From: Acidovorax sp. NCPPB 3576
GTDB taxonomy: Bacteria; Pseudomonadota; Gammaproteobacteria; Burkholderiales; Burkholderiaceae_C
DNA length: 64,000 nucleotides
Reading direction: 5' to 3'
Assembly (NCBI RefSeq): GCF_028473605.1
Contig: NZ_CP097267.1
Location: 1,182,501-1,246,500, forward strand
Both the position numbers and the translations under genes were made by a program. Numbering within the stretch: the first letter of the stretch is position 1; each line of letters starts with the position of its first letter. Positions 15,620 to 26,419 of the stretch are shown one piece after another. Under the pieces are notes generated by a model. The model did no database searches. It saw only the letters and a list, made by a program, of their open reading frames with translations, and was not told where the DNA came from.

Positions 15620-17758
15620 ATGCATCCAAACATTGCGTTGCCCCTCGCGCTGGGCATGGCCCTTCCCTGGCTGGGCCTGAACGCCACCGCCCAAACCACC
15701 GCCCCGGCCGAAACCGCCGCCGACCGCAGCCCTTCGCTCCCGCCCGTGACCGTCATGGCGCCCGCCACTCCGGCGGCGCAGCGCAGTTCGGGCCTTGCCA
15801 CCGGCACGGCCGGATCGGCGCTGGACACGCCGTTTTCCGTCACCACCGTGCCGGGCGAGCTGGTCCGCCAGCAGGGCGGCACCACCTTGCAGGACGCGCT
15901 GCGCAACGTGCCCGGCGCGCAGGCCGACTCGGGCTTCAACGGCTCGCACACGCAGTTCTTCATCCTGCGCGGCGCGGTGACCGACAGCGGCACCGGCTCC
16001 AACCGCGTGCTGCGCGACGGCGTGCGGCTCTCCAATTACCCCTACACCCCGGCATTCGTGGAAAGCGTGGACGTGCTGCGGGGCCCCGGCGCGGCCCTCG
16101 GCGTGCGCAGCGAACCGGGCGGCACCGTCAACCTCGTGACGCGCCAGCCGCAGTTGGCGAACTTCGGCAGCGCCTCGCTCGGCGCAGGCGCGCATGGCGC
16201 GCTGGAGGCTTCCGTGGATCTGAACCGCGTGCTGTCCGCCGAGAACGAACTGGCCGCCCGCGTGACGGCCACGCGGTCCCAGGCCAGCCAATGGCGGCAC
16301 GTGGAGGACCGGCTCGACGGCATCAAGCTCGGGCTGGCCCAAAGCGATGGCAACCGCTACCACCTGCGCGCCAACGTGGAGGCCACCAACCAGACCTATC
16401 AGCCGGACTACGGACTTCCCGCCCTGGGCGGCCGGCCGGTCGCCGTGCCACGGGACCGGCAGCTCGGCGAGCCCTTCGGCGACTCGACCACCGACAACCG
16501 CATCTACGACCTGCACGGCGATGTCGCCCTGTCGGCCCACACGCGCTGGTCCGCCGACTTCACGCACCTGGAGGCGCATTCGACCTCGATCAAGAACCTG
16601 CTGAACGGCTCGCCGCTGGCGGGCCAGCCGGCCGGCACCTATGCCCGGGTCTCGGCCTGTGAGCCCGGCACGCAGCGCCGCATCGATTCGTTCTCGACCG
16701 CGCTGGCCAGCACGCAGGGCACCGGCGCGGTGACGCACCAGCTGTACTTCGGGGCCGACTATTACAAGGAGGTGCTGAACCAGCCCGCGCTGTCGGTGCC
16801 GGCCTCGACCAGCCCGGCCATCAACGTGTTCGATCCGGTGTATGGCCGGGTGACCGCGCCCCCGGCCGGGGCGGTGCTGGCGCAGAGCCTGACGACGCAG
16901 GATCTCGAATCCGTGTCGGCGTCCGCCCAGGACCAGATCGACTTCGGCGCGTGGTCGGTGGTGGCGGGCCTGCGCTTCACGCGCCAGCGCTTCCTGTACG
17001 GCACGGCCGGCGTGCTGCCCGTCGAGGAGTCGCGCTGGAACCCGAAGCTGGCGGTGCTGCGCCGGCTGTCGGAGACCGACACGGTGTATGCCAACGTGTC
17101 CACCGGCACCTCGCCCAACCAGGTGGCTTCGTCGTCGAACCAGTCCTTGCCCTCGCGCCGTTCGGCGCAGGTCGAAGCCGGCTGGAAGTCGCTGTGGCGC
17201 GGCGGCGCGGTGGTCAGCGACCTGGCGGTGTACCGCCTCGATCAGAAGAACATGATCGCGTCCGACCTGAGCACGCCGCTGAACAACTTCGACTTCACCA
17301 CGGCCGGCAGCGCGCGGTCGCAGGGCATCGAGGCGTCGCTGTCCGGCCAGGTGACGGACCGGGTGACCGTGGCCGCCACCTATGCCTTCACCCATGCGAA
17401 GTACCTGCAGAACCCCGTGTACGGCGGCATGGCGGTGCCCAACGTGGCCCGGCATGCGGCCACGCTGTGGGCGCAGTACGCCTGGAACGCGCAGTGGAAG
17501 ACCGGTGCGGGCCTGTACCTGCAAAGCCGGCGCTTCGCCGACGAGGCCAACACCACGGTGCTGCCCGGCTATGCGCGCTTCGACCTGAGCCAGACCTGGA
17601 CGGCGAAGCTGGCCAACGGCCAGAGCGTCGAGGTCCAGGCGACGGTGCGCAACCTGTTCGACCAACACTACTTCGTGTCGAGCCACCTGCACGTGAGCCG
17701 ATGGATCACGCCGGGGCAGGGGCGCAACGCGCTCGTCTCGGCCACCTACCGCTTCTGA
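15620..17758 (+). CDS. TonB-dependent siderophore-type outer-membrane receptor
   Basis: The 712-residue protein has a signal peptide, a plug domain (TPFSVTTVPGELVRQQGGTTLQDALRNVPGAQ and VDVLRGPGAALGVRSEPGGTVNLVTRQP) and a 22-strand barrel ending in Phe (VSATYRF), as outer-membrane proteins require. It should import a metal chelate using energy from TonB-ExbBD. The sequence does not reveal the ligand. With the DUF2946 gene upstream, copper or another metal is as likely as iron, and I see no Fur-box-like palindrome ahead of it. Its last 13 bases overlap the end of the convergent xdhB. Confidence 0.9.
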   Translation: MHPNIALPLALGMALPWLGLNATAQTTAPAETAADRSPSLPPVTVMAPATPAAQRSSGLATGTAGSALDTPFSVTTVPGELVRQQGGTTLQDALRNVPGAQADSGFNGSHTQFFILRGAVTDSGTGSNRVLRDGVRLSNYPYTPAFVESVDVLRGPGAALGVRSEPGGTVNLVTRQPQLANFGSASLGAGAHGALEASVDLNRVLSAENELAARVTATRSQASQWRHVEDRLDGIKLGLAQSDGNRYHLRANVEATNQTYQPDYGLPALGGRPVAVPRDRQLGEPFGDSTTDNRIYDLHGDVALSAHTRWSADFTHLEAHSTSIKNLLNGSPLAGQPAGTYARVSACEPGTQRRIDSFSTALASTQGTGAVTHQLYFGADYYKEVLNQPALSVPASTSPAINVFDPVYGRVTAPPAGAVLAQSLTTQDLESVSASAQDQIDFGAWSVVAGLRFTRQRFLYGTAGVLPVEESRWNPKLAVLRRLSETDTVYANVSTGTSPNQVASSSNQSLPSRRSAQVEAGWKSLWRGGAVVSDLAVYRLDQKNMIASDLSTPLNNFDFTTAGSARSQGIEASLSGQVTDRVTVAATYAFTHAKYLQNPVYGGMAVPNVARHAATLWAQYAWNAQWKTGAGLYLQSRRFADEANTTVLPGYARFDLSQTWTAKLANGQSVEVQATVRNLFDQHYFVSSHLHVSRWITPGQGRNALVSATYRF

Positions 17759-20186
17759 GCGTTCGCCGCCCGGTCCATCCCGCCCAGCGCCCGCAGCACG
17801 TTCTCGGCCGTGGCGGGCGCGGTCAGCGTGACCGGCTGCCGGGCCGCTTCGGCCGGGCGCGCCGCGGCAATCGCGTTGCGCAGGGCCTCGTACACGCTGA
17901 TGGCCAGCATGAACGGCGGCTCGCCCACGGCCTTGCTGCCGCCCACGTTGTCTTCACGGTTGGCCTCATGCCACAGCGCCACGGTGAAGCGCTCGGGGAT
18001 GTCGCCCGTGGCCGGGATCTTGTAGGTGCTGGGGGCGTGGGTGGTGAGCCGGCCCTGGTCGTTCCACACCAGCTGCTCGGTCGTGAGCCAGCCCATGCCC
18101 TGCACGAAGCCGCCCTCGATCTGGCCGATGTCGATGGCCGGGTTGATGCTGCGGCCCACGTCGTGCAGGATGTCCACGGCCAGCACGCGGCTCTCGCCGG
18201 TGAGCGTGTCGATGGCCACCTCGGTGCAGGCCGCGCCGTAGGCGAAGTAGTAGAACGGCCGGCCGGTGAGGGTGGCCTTGTCGTAGTGGATCTTGGGCGT
18301 GCGGTAAAAACCGTCGCTCCACAGCTGGATGCGGTTGGCATATGCCTCCTTCACCACGTCGCCCCAGGCGCGCACCGAATGGGGCGTGATGACCTGCCCG
18401 CCGGCGAATTGCACCTCGCCGGCGCCGCAGTGGTCCAGGCCGCACACGAAGGCGGCGAGGTTGTCGCGCACGTGGCGCGCGGCGAACTGGGCAGCGCGGC
18501 CGTTCAGGTCGGTGCCGCTCGATGCGGCGGTGGCGCTGGCGTTGGGCACCTTGCTGGTGTCGCTGGCGGTCACCAGCACGCGCGCCAGCGGCACGCCCAG
18601 CTCGTCGGCCACGATCTGCGCCACCTTGGTGTGCAGGCCCTGGCCCATCTCGGTGCCGCCGTGGTTCACCTGCACGCTGCCGTCGGTGTACACGTGCACC
18701 AGCGCGCCGGCCTGGTTGAACAGCGTGGCGGTGAAGCTGATGCCGAACTTCACCGGCGTGATCGCCAGCCCGCGCTTGAGTACCGGGCTCGCAGCATTCC
18801 AGGCAAAAATGGCCTCTTGCCGGCGTTTATATTGGCTGGATTGCTCTAGTTTTGGTAGCAGATCGTGGAGGATGTTGTCCTCCACCGGCATCTGGTAGTG
18901 GGTGACGTTGCGGTCGGTGGTGCCGTAGAGGTTGCGCATGCGCACCGCGAGCGCATCGCACCCCAGGGCTCGCGCGATGTCGCCCAGGATGGCCTCGATG
19001 GCGATCACGCCCTGCGGCCCGCCGAAGCCGCGAAAGGCCGTGTGGCTCTGCGTGTTCGTCTTGCAGCGGTACGAGGCGATCTCGACGTTTTCCAGAAAGT
19101 ACGCGTTGTCGCTGTGGAACACGGCGCGGTCGGCCACGGGGCCCGACAGGTCGGCCGAGAAGCCGCAGTTGGCTGCCATGCGCAGCCGCAGGCCCGCGAT
19201 GCGGCCCGTGCCGTCGAAGCCCACGTCGTATTCGTAGGCGAACGGGTGGCGCTTGCCGGTGACCAGGAAGTCCTCGTCCCGGTCCAGCCGCAGCTTGACC
19301 GGGCGGCCGAACTTGTGGGCCGCCACCGCGGCCCACACGGCCAGGTGGCCGGCCTGGGTCTCCTTGCCGCCGAAGCCGCCGCCCAGGCGCCGGCATTCCA
19401 CGCGCACCGCGTGGTTCTCCAGGCCCAGGGCGTGCGCCACCCAGTGCTGCACCTCGCCCGGGTGCTGGGTGCTGGAGTGGATCCACCACTGCCGCTGCTC
19501 CAGCGGCAGCGCATAGGCGATCTGGCCCTCCAGGTAGAAATGCTCCTGCCCGCCGACCTCGAAGCGGCCCTGCAGCCGGTGCGCCGCGCGGCCCAGGCCC
19601 GCGTCGGCGTCGCCACGGCGCACGAAGACGGGCGGCAGCACGTAGCTTTCGGCAGCCAGCGCCTCGTGCACGGTCAGCACCGCGGGCAGGGGGGTGATGT
19701 CCGGCACCACGGCGCGCGCGGCGCGGCGGGCCTGCATGACCGAGTCGGCCACCACCAGGCCGATCACCTGGCCCACGTGCTGCACGGTGTCGATGGCGAA
19801 CACGGGCTCGTCGTGGGCGAAGGCGGCCAGCAGCTTGTCGCCTGGCACGTCGGCGCTCAGCACCACGCCGCGCACGCCCGGCAGCGCCAGCGCCGCGCGG
19901 GTGTCCACCCCGTTCAGCCGCCCATGCGCCACGGGCGAGAGGATGGGCGCGGCGTACAGCGTGCCCTTCACCTCGGGCAGGTCGTCGATGTAATGGGCGC
20001 TGCCGGCCACCTGGGCGCGCGCGCTCTCGTGGGGGTGCGAGCGGCCCATGGCGCGGGCCGGCGCGGGCGCGCCCTCGGGCGGGCGGGCCTGGGCCGTTTG
20101 CGGGCCGGCGGCACCGGCCGCGTTGGCGGCGACGGCCACCGGATCGTCTTCGGCGTCGCGGCTCAAAGGGGCGTCGTCGTGCGGGC

Positions 20187-20190
<4 letters not shown>
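17746..20190 (-). CDS. xdhB: Xanthine dehydrogenase molybdopterin-binding subunit
   Basis: The 814-residue subunit carries the molybdopterin site that oxidises hypoxanthine and xanthine to urate. Family signatures include GQEHFYLEGQ, RLGGGFGGKET, FRGFGGPQG, NHGGTEMGQGLHTK, and the catalytic Glu757 in KAVGEPPF. The start overlaps the end of xdhA by 4 bases, indicating translational coupling. Residues 444-462 or so (EQSSQYKRRQEAIF) are encoded by AT-rich codons inside a repeat-like patch, unlike the rest of the gene. Maturation needs XdhC, encoded at 1683. The tail overlaps the receptor gene on the other strand. Confidence 0.96.
18805..18860 (+). repeat. Repeat copy inside xdhB
   Basis: The plus strand reads AAAAATGGCCTCTTGCCGGC and then an AT-rich part ending GCTCTAGTTTTGGTAGC. 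The order (ATGGCCTCT block, central GC/TTTAT block, terminal GCT...TAGC) looks like a longer member of the repeat family found elsewhere in the window. It is read antisense to the repeat in xdhB, without shifting the frame. Confidence 0.5.
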
Positions 20191-21722
<1,532 letters not shown>

Positions 21723-21806
21723 GCGTTGTGCGGTGCAGGGTTCGGTCGTTGGGGCCAGTGTGCGCGCCATGTCGGGACAGGGTAGGGCCCCGGGGGGTGG
21801 CGGCGC

Positions 21807-21822
21807 ATATGGGCGAGCGTAT
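21807..21822. promoter_or_regulatory. Candidate LysR-type operator ATATG-N6-GCGTAT
   Basis: The 16-mer ATATGGGCGAGCGTAT lies between the divergent xdhA and flavin-reductase-like genes. It matches 11 of 16 positions of the perfect palindrome upstream of the nearby lysR gene (22724-22739). Shared sites before a regulator and its neighbours suggest a common operator. Confidence 0.4.
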
Positions 21823-21961
21823 AACGGCCATGCGCCGGGCGCCATGCCCGGAACACCGGCCGTTGCTTTGGCCCCGCTTGCTGCCTTCGGCTGGCACGGA
21901 TGCTGCGTCCCTCGGCGGCGCCACGCCAAGGTGGCAGGCCGCAGACCCACAAGGACACCGG

Positions 21962-22600
21962 ATGGACATCGATTTCTCGCAACTCGGCGCCTACGAGCGC
22001 TACAAGCTGATGGCCAGCCTGATCGTGCCGCGCCCGATCGCGCTCATCACCACCCTCGGGGAGGACGGCACGGTGAACGCCGCACCATTCAGCATGTTCA
22101 ACATGCTGGGCGAGGACCCGCCGGTGCTGATGGTGAGCATCAACCGGCTGCAGGGCGGCCGCCTCAAGGACACGGCCGCCAACATCCTGCGCACGGGCGA
22201 ATTCGTGGTGCACATCGCCGACGAGGCCATGGCCCAGCGCATGCATGCCTGCGGCGACGCGCTGCCGCCGCACGAGAGCGAGCTGGTGCATGCCGGCCTC
22301 ACCCCGGTGCCGTCGCGCAGCGTGGCCCCGCCGCGCATCGCCGAGGCCCCCGTGGCGTTCGAATGCGTGCTGCACGAAACCATGGAAACGGCCAGCCGCT
22401 ACGTCTTCATCGGCCGCGTGCAGTGGCTGGGCGCGCGCGAGGGCCTGGTGGACACCGAGCGCTGGCGCGTGCGGCTGCAGGACTACCACCCGGTAGGGCG
22501 GTTCGGCGCGAGCTTCTACGTGACGACCGGCGACCGTTTCTCGCTCGACCCGGCGCCGCAGCCGGGCGCCGCGCGTTCGACGGCCATCGACGAGATCTGA
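21962..22600 (+). CDS. Flavin reductase-like domain protein (FMN-binding)
   Basis: The 212-residue protein matches the split-barrel flavin reductase group, with VPRPIALITTLGEDGTVNAAPFSMFNMLGEDPPVLMVSI near the N-terminus, the typical FMN-binding part. Members reduce flavin for partner oxygenases or act as flavoproteins of unknown substrate. AAGGA lies 7 bases before the start. It is divergent from xdhAB and precedes the LysR gene, so a role in purine or N-heterocycle oxidation is possible but unproven. Confidence 0.8.
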   Translation: MDIDFSQLGAYERYKLMASLIVPRPIALITTLGEDGTVNAAPFSMFNMLGEDPPVLMVSINRLQGGRLKDTAANILRTGEFVVHIADEAMAQRMHACGDALPPHESELVHAGLTPVPSRSVAPPRIAEAPVAFECVLHETMETASRYVFIGRVQWLGAREGLVDTERWRVRLQDYHPVGRFGASFYVTTGDRFSLDPAPQPGAARSTAIDEI

Positions 22601-22720
22601 CCCCCCGGGCCGCCGCGTTGGTACTTGCCTGGCTCGCGGTCGCGCGGCCCCGGCGCTACAGTGCGATGTCCCCTTGCCTTCTTCACTGCGCCCTCGCTCC
22701 GCCACCGGCAGGCCCGGCGT

Positions 22721-22742
22721 GCCATACGCGTTGGCGTATGGC
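22721..22742. promoter_or_regulatory. Perfect palindrome upstream of lysR (GCCATACGC-GTTG-GCGTATGGC)
   Basis: Nine-base perfect arms around GTTG end 18 bases before the lysR start codon. The inner ATAC...GTAT pattern resembles LysR-type sites, which are commonly autoregulatory. A related site occurs in the xdhA/flavin-reductase region. Confidence 0.5.
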
Positions 22743-22760
22743 TGGAATGCCCCCACCCTT

Positions 22761-23693
22761 ATGAGAGACCAAGCCCTTTTCGACAAGATAGACCTCCATC
22801 TCATAAGGGTCTTGCACACCGTGTTGACTGAACGCAGCGTATCGCGGGCCGCCGTGCGGCTGGGCATGCACCAGCCGGCCGTGTCGGCGGCGCTGCGCCG
22901 CCTGCGCGATCTGGCGGGCGATCCGCTGCTGGTGCGCTCGGGCGCCGCCATGCTGCCCACCGATGCCGCGCTGCGCATGGTGGAGCCGGCGGGCGCCATC
23001 CTGCGGTCGGCCGAGGCGCTGTTCTCCGATGCGCGCGGGTTCGACGCGCGCACGGCCACCCGCACCTTCCGCATCGCCGCGAGCGACTACCTGGACCCGC
23101 TCTTCCTGCCGCGCCTGGTGGCCCGCCTCAAGGCCGAGGCGCCGCTGTGCCCGGTCGAGGTGCTGCCGCTGTCGGCCGACGCGCACTACCACGCGCACCT
23201 GGCGCAGGGCGAGGTGGACGTGGTCATCGGCAACTGGCCCCAGCCACCCGACGACCTGCACATGGGGCGGTTGTTCGGCGACGAGGTGGTCTGCCTCGTG
23301 AGCCCCTCGCACCCGGCGGTGCGCCGCGGCTGGGACACGGACGAGTGGCTGGCTGCCGAGCACATCGCTCCCACGCCCACGCACCCCGGCGCGCGCGGCG
23401 TGATCGACGCGCACCTCGACTCCCTGGGCCTGCAGCGCCGCATTACGGCGCGCTGCGCCCATTTCAGCCTGATCCCGGAGATGGTCGCCGCCAGCCTGCT
23501 GGTGCTCACCACGGGGCGGCAGTTCTGCGAGCGCTTCACCGACCGCCTGCCGCTCACCGTGCTGCCGTGCCCGGTGCCCTTCCCGCGCCTGATGTACTAC
23601 CAGCTGTGGCATGCCCGCACTCACCATTCGGCCGCCGCCATGTGGCTGCGCGACAGCGTGCGCACCGTGGCGGCATCGCTACGAAAACCATAG
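22761..23693 (+). CDS. LysR-family transcriptional regulator
   Basis: The 310-residue protein has an N-terminal helix-turn-helix (HLIRVLHTVLTERSVSRAAVRLGMHQPAVSAALRRLRDLAGDPLLVR region) and a periplasmic-binding-protein-like effector domain with IAASDYLDPLFLPRLV. It sits between the xdh/flavin-reductase genes and the ABC importer, so it probably regulates purine uptake or oxidation, with an intermediate such as urate or xanthine as possible inducer (inference). The final codons and the TAG stop fall inside a GCTACGAAAACCATAGC repeat copy, which sets the C-terminus SLRKP. Confidence 0.88.
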   Translation: MRDQALFDKIDLHLIRVLHTVLTERSVSRAAVRLGMHQPAVSAALRRLRDLAGDPLLVRSGAAMLPTDAALRMVEPAGAILRSAEALFSDARGFDARTATRTFRIAASDYLDPLFLPRLVARLKAEAPLCPVEVLPLSADAHYHAHLAQGEVDVVIGNWPQPPDDLHMGRLFGDEVVCLVSPSHPAVRRGWDTDEWLAAEHIAPTPTHPGARGVIDAHLDSLGLQRRITARCAHFSLIPEMVAASLLVLTTGRQFCERFTDRLPLTVLPCPVPFPRLMYYQLWHARTHHSAAAMWLRDSVRTVAASLRKP

Positions 23694-23710
23694 CTGCCGA
23701 CGCATGAAGG
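23678..23710 (+). repeat. Repeat copy that supplies the lysR stop codon
   Basis: GCTACGAAAACCATAGCTGC followed by CGACGCATGAAGG. The GCTA...TAGC core contains the TAG stop of lysR (23691-23693). Related cores are listed elsewhere in this window. Confidence 0.5.
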
Positions 23711-23772
23711 ACGTGCGCAGCATTCCGGTTTCGTGCCCAACCCCGTTTGAAAATCAAGAGACAATCGCCCGC

Positions 23773-25359
23773 ATGAATTCCTCCCACACCTCCCCCGCCG
23801 CCGCGGCGCCGGTGCCGCGCCTGCAGCTGGCGGGCATCACGAAGCGCTATCCGGCCGTGGTGGCCAACAGCGGCGTGTCTCTCACGGTGCAGCCCGGCGA
23901 GATCCACGCCGTGCTGGGCGAGAACGGCGCAGGCAAGTCCACGCTGATGAAGATCATCTACGGCGCGGTCAAGCCCGACGAGGGCAGCCTGCACTTCAAC
24001 GGCCAGCCGGTGGCCGTGCGCAACCCGCAGGAGGCGAGGGCGCTGGGCATCGCCATGGTGTTCCAGCATTTCAGCCTGTTCGACACCCTCACCGTGGCCG
24101 AGAACGTGTGGCTGGGCCTGGACAAGCGGCTGCAACTGGCCGAGGTCACGCGCCGCATCTCCGCCACGGCGGCCGAGTACGGGCTGGACATCGACCCGCT
24201 GCGCCCCGTGCACACCCTGAGCGTGGGCGAGATGCAGCGTGTGGAGATCATCCGGGCGCTGCTCACCCAGCCACAGCTGCTGATCCTGGACGAGCCCACG
24301 TCGGTGCTCACGCCCCAGGCGGTCGAAAAGCTCTTCGTGGTGCTGCGCCAGCTCGCCAGCCAGGGCTGCAGCATCCTCTACATCAGCCACAAGCTGCACG
24401 AGATCCGCGCGCTGTGCACCGCCTGCACGGTGCTGCGCGGCGGCCAGGTGACGGGCGTGTGCAACCCGGCCGAAGAGTCGAACGCCTCGCTGTCGCGCCT
24501 GATGATCGGCGCCGAGCCGCCGGCGCTCACCCACCGCCCCGCGCACCTGGGCGAGACGGTGCTGCGCGTGCAGGGCCTGTCGCTGCCGCGCATGGACCCG
24601 TTCGGCGTCGATCTCATCGACCTCGGCTTCGAGGTGCGGGCGGGCGAGGTGCTCGGCATCGCCGGCGTCTCCGGCAACGGCCAGAAGGAATTGCTCTATG
24701 CCCTGTCGGGCGAGGACACGCGCGCCCAGCCCGCGATGGTGCAGGTGGCCGGCCAGGCGGCCGGGCGCATGAACCCGCGCCGCCGCCGCGCGCTGGGCCT
24801 GCATTTCGTGCCCGAGGAGCGGCTGGGCCGCGGGGCCGTGCCCACCATGGGCCTGGCGCACAACCTGCTGCTCACGCGCAGCAACTGCGTGGGGCCGGGC
24901 GGCTGGATCCGCACCGGCGCGCTGCAGGCGCATGCCCGCGCCATCATCGAGCGCTTCCACGTCAAGGCGGGCGGGCCCCATGCGGCCGCGAGGTCGCTGT
25001 CGGGCGGCAACCTGCAGAAGTTCATCGTGGGCCGCGAGATCGATGCCAATCCGCGCCTGCTCATCGTCTCGCAGCCGACCTGGGGCGTGGACGTGGGCGC
25101 GGCCGCGCAGATCCGCGGCGAAATCCTCGCCCTGCGCGATGCCGGCTGCGCCGTGCTGGTGCTCAGCGAGGAACTGGACGAGCTGTTCGAAATCTGCGAC
25201 CGCCTGCACGTGGTGGCCAAGGGGCGCCTGTCGCCCTCGGTGCCGCGCGCCGAGGCCACGATGGAGCGCATCGGCGAATGGATGAGCGGGCTCTGGCATG
25301 CCGACGTGCAATCGCACCTGGCCCGTGCACCAGCGGAGGCGGCCCATGCTCAAGCTTGA
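23773..25359 (+). CDS. ABC transporter ATP-binding protein, BMP/nucleoside type (two NBDs)
   Basis: The 528-residue protein has two ATPase halves. The first has Walker A GENGAGKST at 49-57, signature SVGEMQRVEI and LLILDEPTSVL. The second has LSGGNLQKFIVGREI and the divergent Walker B-like LLIVSQPTWGVDVG that characterises this sugar/nucleoside importer group. It energises uptake through the two permeases that follow. The gene overlaps the first permease gene by 14 bases. With the BMP-type binding protein downstream, a purine nucleoside or base is the likely cargo. Confidence 0.92.
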   Translation: MNSSHTSPAAAAPVPRLQLAGITKRYPAVVANSGVSLTVQPGEIHAVLGENGAGKSTLMKIIYGAVKPDEGSLHFNGQPVAVRNPQEARALGIAMVFQHFSLFDTLTVAENVWLGLDKRLQLAEVTRRISATAAEYGLDIDPLRPVHTLSVGEMQRVEIIRALLTQPQLLILDEPTSVLTPQAVEKLFVVLRQLASQGCSILYISHKLHEIRALCTACTVLRGGQVTGVCNPAEESNASLSRLMIGAEPPALTHRPAHLGETVLRVQGLSLPRMDPFGVDLIDLGFEVRAGEVLGIAGVSGNGQKELLYALSGEDTRAQPAMVQVAGQAAGRMNPRRRRALGLHFVPEERLGRGAVPTMGLAHNLLLTRSNCVGPGGWIRTGALQAHARAIIERFHVKAGGPHAAARSLSGGNLQKFIVGREIDANPRLLIVSQPTWGVDVGAAAQIRGEILALRDAGCAVLVLSEELDELFEICDRLHVVAKGRLSPSVPRAEATMERIGEWMSGLWHADVQSHLARAPAEAAHAQA

Positions 25360-26419
25360 AGCCCGTCCCCAGGCCTCGCGCTGGTGGACCTACGGCTCGC
25401 CGCTGCTGGCGCTGGCCGTCACGGTGCTGATCGGCCTGGCGCTGTTCGCCGCGCTGGGCAAGGACCCGGTGCGCGGGCTGCAGGTGTTCTTCTGGGAGCC
25501 CATCAAGAGCCAGTACGCCATCGGCGAGCTGATGGTCAAGGCCACGCCGCTGCTGCTGATCGCGCTGGGCCTGGCGGTGTGCTTTCGCTCCAACGTGTGG
25601 AACATCGGCGCCGAGGGGCAGTTCGTGATCGGCGCCGTGGCGGCCGGCGGCATCGCGTTGCTGGCCGACCAGACCACGGGCCCGTGGATCGTGCCCGCCA
25701 TCCTGCTGGCCGGCGTGCTGGGCGGCATGGCCTGGGCCGGCATCACGGCGCTGCTGCGCGACCGCTTCAACGCCAACGAGATCCTCGTGAGCCTGATGCT
25801 GGTCTATGTGGCCACGCTGGTGCTGGGCTACCTGGTCTACGGGCCGTGGAAGGACCCCATGGGCTACAACTTTCCGCAGACCAAGACCTTCGAGCGCGTG
25901 ACGCAGATCCCGCGGCTCATGCAGGGCTCGCGCGTGTCCATCGGGCTGCTGCTGGCGCTGGCGGGCGCCGCGGCGCTGTGGGTGTTCCTGTTCCGCACGC
26001 GGGCGGGCTTTGCGCAGCAGGTGGGCGGCCTGGCCCCGGCGGCCGCGCGCTATGCGGGCTTTTCGTCGCGGCGCGCGCTGTGGACGGCGCTGCTCATTTC
26101 GGGCGGCGCGGCGGGCCTGGCGGGCGCGCTGGAGGTGGCGGGGCCCATTGGCCAGCTCACGCCCTACGTGCCGGCGGGCTACGGCTTCGCGGCCATCATC
26201 GTGGCGTTCGTGGGGCGGCTGCACCCGGTGGGCATGGTGTTCTCGGCGGTGCTGATGAGCATGTTCTACATCGGCGGCGAGCTGGCGCAGTCGCGCCTGG
26301 GCCTGCCCAAGTCGCTCACGGGCGTGTTCCAGGGCCTGCTGCTGTTCACGCTGCTGGCGTGCGACACGCTCATCGCCTACCGCGTGCGGTGGGTCGGGTC
26401 CCAGGGGAGGGCCGCTTAA
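25346..26419 (+). CDS. ABC transporter permease (BMP/nucleoside type), first subunit
   Basis: The 357-residue membrane protein has eight or more hydrophobic helices and the family segment GLAVCFRSNVWNIGAEGQFVIGA, then RDRFNANEILVSLMLVYVA. It is the homologue of the first permease of BMP-dependent nucleoside importers. It begins inside the last codons of the ATPase gene and stops directly before the second permease gene, so translation is coupled. It should pair with that subunit to form the channel. Confidence 0.92.
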   Translation: MLKLEARPQASRWWTYGSPLLALAVTVLIGLALFAALGKDPVRGLQVFFWEPIKSQYAIGELMVKATPLLLIALGLAVCFRSNVWNIGAEGQFVIGAVAAGGIALLADQTTGPWIVPAILLAGVLGGMAWAGITALLRDRFNANEILVSLMLVYVATLVLGYLVYGPWKDPMGYNFPQTKTFERVTQIPRLMQGSRVSIGLLLALAGAAALWVFLFRTRAGFAQQVGGLAPAAARYAGFSSRRALWTALLISGGAAGLAGALEVAGPIGQLTPYVPAGYGFAAIIVAFVGRLHPVGMVFSAVLMSMFYIGGELAQSRLGLPKSLTGVFQGLLLFTLLACDTLIAYRVRWVGSQGRAA

